A DNA stretch of 6,316 bases from Phycisphaerae bacterium (lineage in GTDB: Bacteria > Planctomycetota > Phycisphaerae > Phycisphaerales > Phycisphaeraceae), in the NCBI GenBank assembly GCA_002688155.1, contig NZCH01000022.1, forward strand, positions 1 through 6,316. The letters run 5' to 3'. Numbering within the stretch: the first letter of the stretch is position 1; every line of letters starts with the position of its first letter. Below the pieces are notes generated by a model that worked only from the letters and a program-made list of their open reading frames with translations, did not search any database and was not told where the DNA came from. Shown here one piece after another: positions 5,401-6,316 of this stretch. A program made the position numbers and the translations under genes.

Positions 5401-6316
5401 TTTATCGCCGGTTCGGCCGCACGGAACTCCAGATGCCCGTGCTTAGTTGCGGAGGCATGCGCTGCCAGCAAGGTGGCACGGACCTGGACCTGTCGACGCT
5501 CGACCAGGAGAAGCACGCGAATCACGAAGCCGTGTTGCGCCGGGCACTGGAGCTTGGCGTCAACCATTACGAGACGGCGCGTGGTTACGGGTCGTCTGAA
5601 CTGGAGATGGGCCTGGTGTTGGCGAAGCTGCCACGCGAGCAGTTTCTCCTGCAGACGAAGATCAGCCCCAAAGAAGACCCGCGCGTCTTTGTCGACGAGG
5701 TGAACGACTCGATCAAGCGACTGCAGGTTGACGCGCTGGACCTGCTGACACTGCACGGCGTGAACAATCGGGAGATGATGCAATGGGCGCTGCGGCCGCG
5801 CGGATGTCTGGAAGAGGCGCGTAAACTCCAGCGGCAGGGCAAGACACGGTTCGTCGGGTTCTCGACGCATGCCGTACTGGATGAAATCCTCGAAACGATT
5901 GACCACGATCGCGACGGCGGGTTCGATTACGTGAACCTGCACTGGTATTACATCTTTCAGCACAACTGGCCAGCAATCCAAGCGGCACAGCGGCGCGACA
6001 TGGGCGTGTTCATCATCAGCCCCTCGGACAAGGGCGGCCGACTGTACGACCCGCCGGACCGGCTCGTTGAATTGTGCAAACCACTGCATCCGATTGTGTT
6101 CAATGATCTGTTTTGCCTTTCGCGCCCGCAGGTACACACGTTAAGCGTCGGCGCGGCAAAGCCCGAGGAGTTTGATTTGCATGTCGAGGCTGTCGACCAA
6201 CTCGATCGTGCGGACGAACAGGCTGGCCCGATCGCCGCGCGACTCGAGCAGGCGATGCGCGGCGCGGTTGAACCGGAGTTTGCGGACCCGTTTGGTATGG
6301 GTCTGCCCCGCTGGCA
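5397..6316 (+). CDS. Aldo/keto reductase, COG1453 (ferredoxin-linked) type, C-terminal end beyond the window
   Basis: Cytosolic oxidoreductase of the aldo/keto reductase TIM-barrel fold; 306 residues are readable with no stop before the right edge. It begins with GTG in a GTGA overlap with the mnmG stop, preceded by GGGAG, so the two genes are probably one transcript with coupled translation. The N-terminus IYRRFGRTELQMPVLSCGGMR is typical. Catalytic-site positions are YETARGYGSSE (Glu59, Tyr64), QTKISP (Lys88) and TLHG (His120): a Tyr-Lys-His set with Glu where classical members have Asp. Later motifs GKTRFVGFSTH, VNLHWYY and ISPSDKGGRLYDPP, then HTLSVGAAKPEEF, resemble the COG1453 subfamily. 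In many members of that group a C-terminal cysteine-rich 4Fe-4S domain follows; that part would lie beyond the window, so its presence is a prediction. Physiological substrate unknown. Confidence 0.9.
   Translation, partial: MIYRRFGRTELQMPVLSCGGMRCQQGGTDLDLSTLDQEKHANHEAVLRRALELGVNHYETARGYGSSELEMGLVLAKLPREQFLLQTKISPKEDPRVFVDEVNDSIKRLQVDALDLLTLHGVNNREMMQWALRPRGCLEEARKLQRQGKTRFVGFSTHAVLDEILETIDHDRDGGFDYVNLHWYYIFQHNWPAIQAAQRRDMGVFIISPSDKGGRLYDPPDRLVELCKPLHPIVFNDLFCLSRPQVHTLSVGAAKPEEFDLHVEAVDQLDRADEQAGPIAARLEQAMRGAVEPEFADPFGMGLPRW

Noticed and set aside
5241..6137. Long minus-strand open frame (298 codons) antisense to the end of mnmG and the aldo/keto reductase
   Set aside because: The plus strand carries clear conserved motifs over the whole span. 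The antisense translation has no recognisable domain and is Arg/His/Val-rich, as expected from the reverse frame of a high-GC gene.
1..6316. A novel multi-gene defence, secretion or mobile system
   Set aside because: All five genes belong to known housekeeping or metabolic families. No integrase, transposase, toxin, nuclease, direct-repeat array or tRNA is visible on either strand.

Overview
This 6.3 kb window is an ordinary, densely coded, high-GC bacterial chromosomal segment with five protein genes. No RNA gene, insertion sequence, prophage trace or CRISPR array is visible. The organism is Gram-negative: the first gene is a lipoprotein with a peptidoglycan-binding OmpA domain. The iron-sulfur-type aldo/keto reductase, GTG starts and GC-rich codon use would suit Planctomycetota (Phycisphaerae-like). 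That assignment is only an inference from gene type and is not proven by any marker here.

Layout: the left edge carries, on the minus strand, a gene for an OmpA/Pal-type lipoprotein (1-829, C-terminal end outside the window). A 226-base divergent intergenic region (830-1055) separates it from a plus-strand block. That block holds a metal-dependent amidohydrolase of the ATZ/TRZ nucleoside-deaminase type (1056-2429), a beta-hydroxyacid dehydrogenase of the 3-hydroxyisobutyrate dehydrogenase/tartronate semialdehyde reductase family (2499-3401), the tRNA-modification flavoprotein MnmG (3469-5400), and an aldo/keto reductase of the COG1453 type (5397 to beyond the right edge).

The only tight coupling is mnmG with the aldo/keto reductase, which share a 4-base GTGA overlap. 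The other plus-strand genes are 67-69 bases apart and could be separately transcribed; a good Shine-Dalgarno site and a -10-like box precede the dehydrogenase. The products belong to unrelated processes (envelope integrity, nucleoside or amine hydrolysis, short-chain acid metabolism, tRNA wobble modification, redox chemistry), so I see no common pathway and no new multi-gene system. The points that merit a second look are local: a hairpin and -10-like box immediately before the amidohydrolase start, a proline-alanine insertion built from a hexanucleotide repeat in that enzyme, a hairpin over its stop codon, an extra loop in MnmG, and a Glu at the usual catalytic Asp of the aldo/keto reductase.
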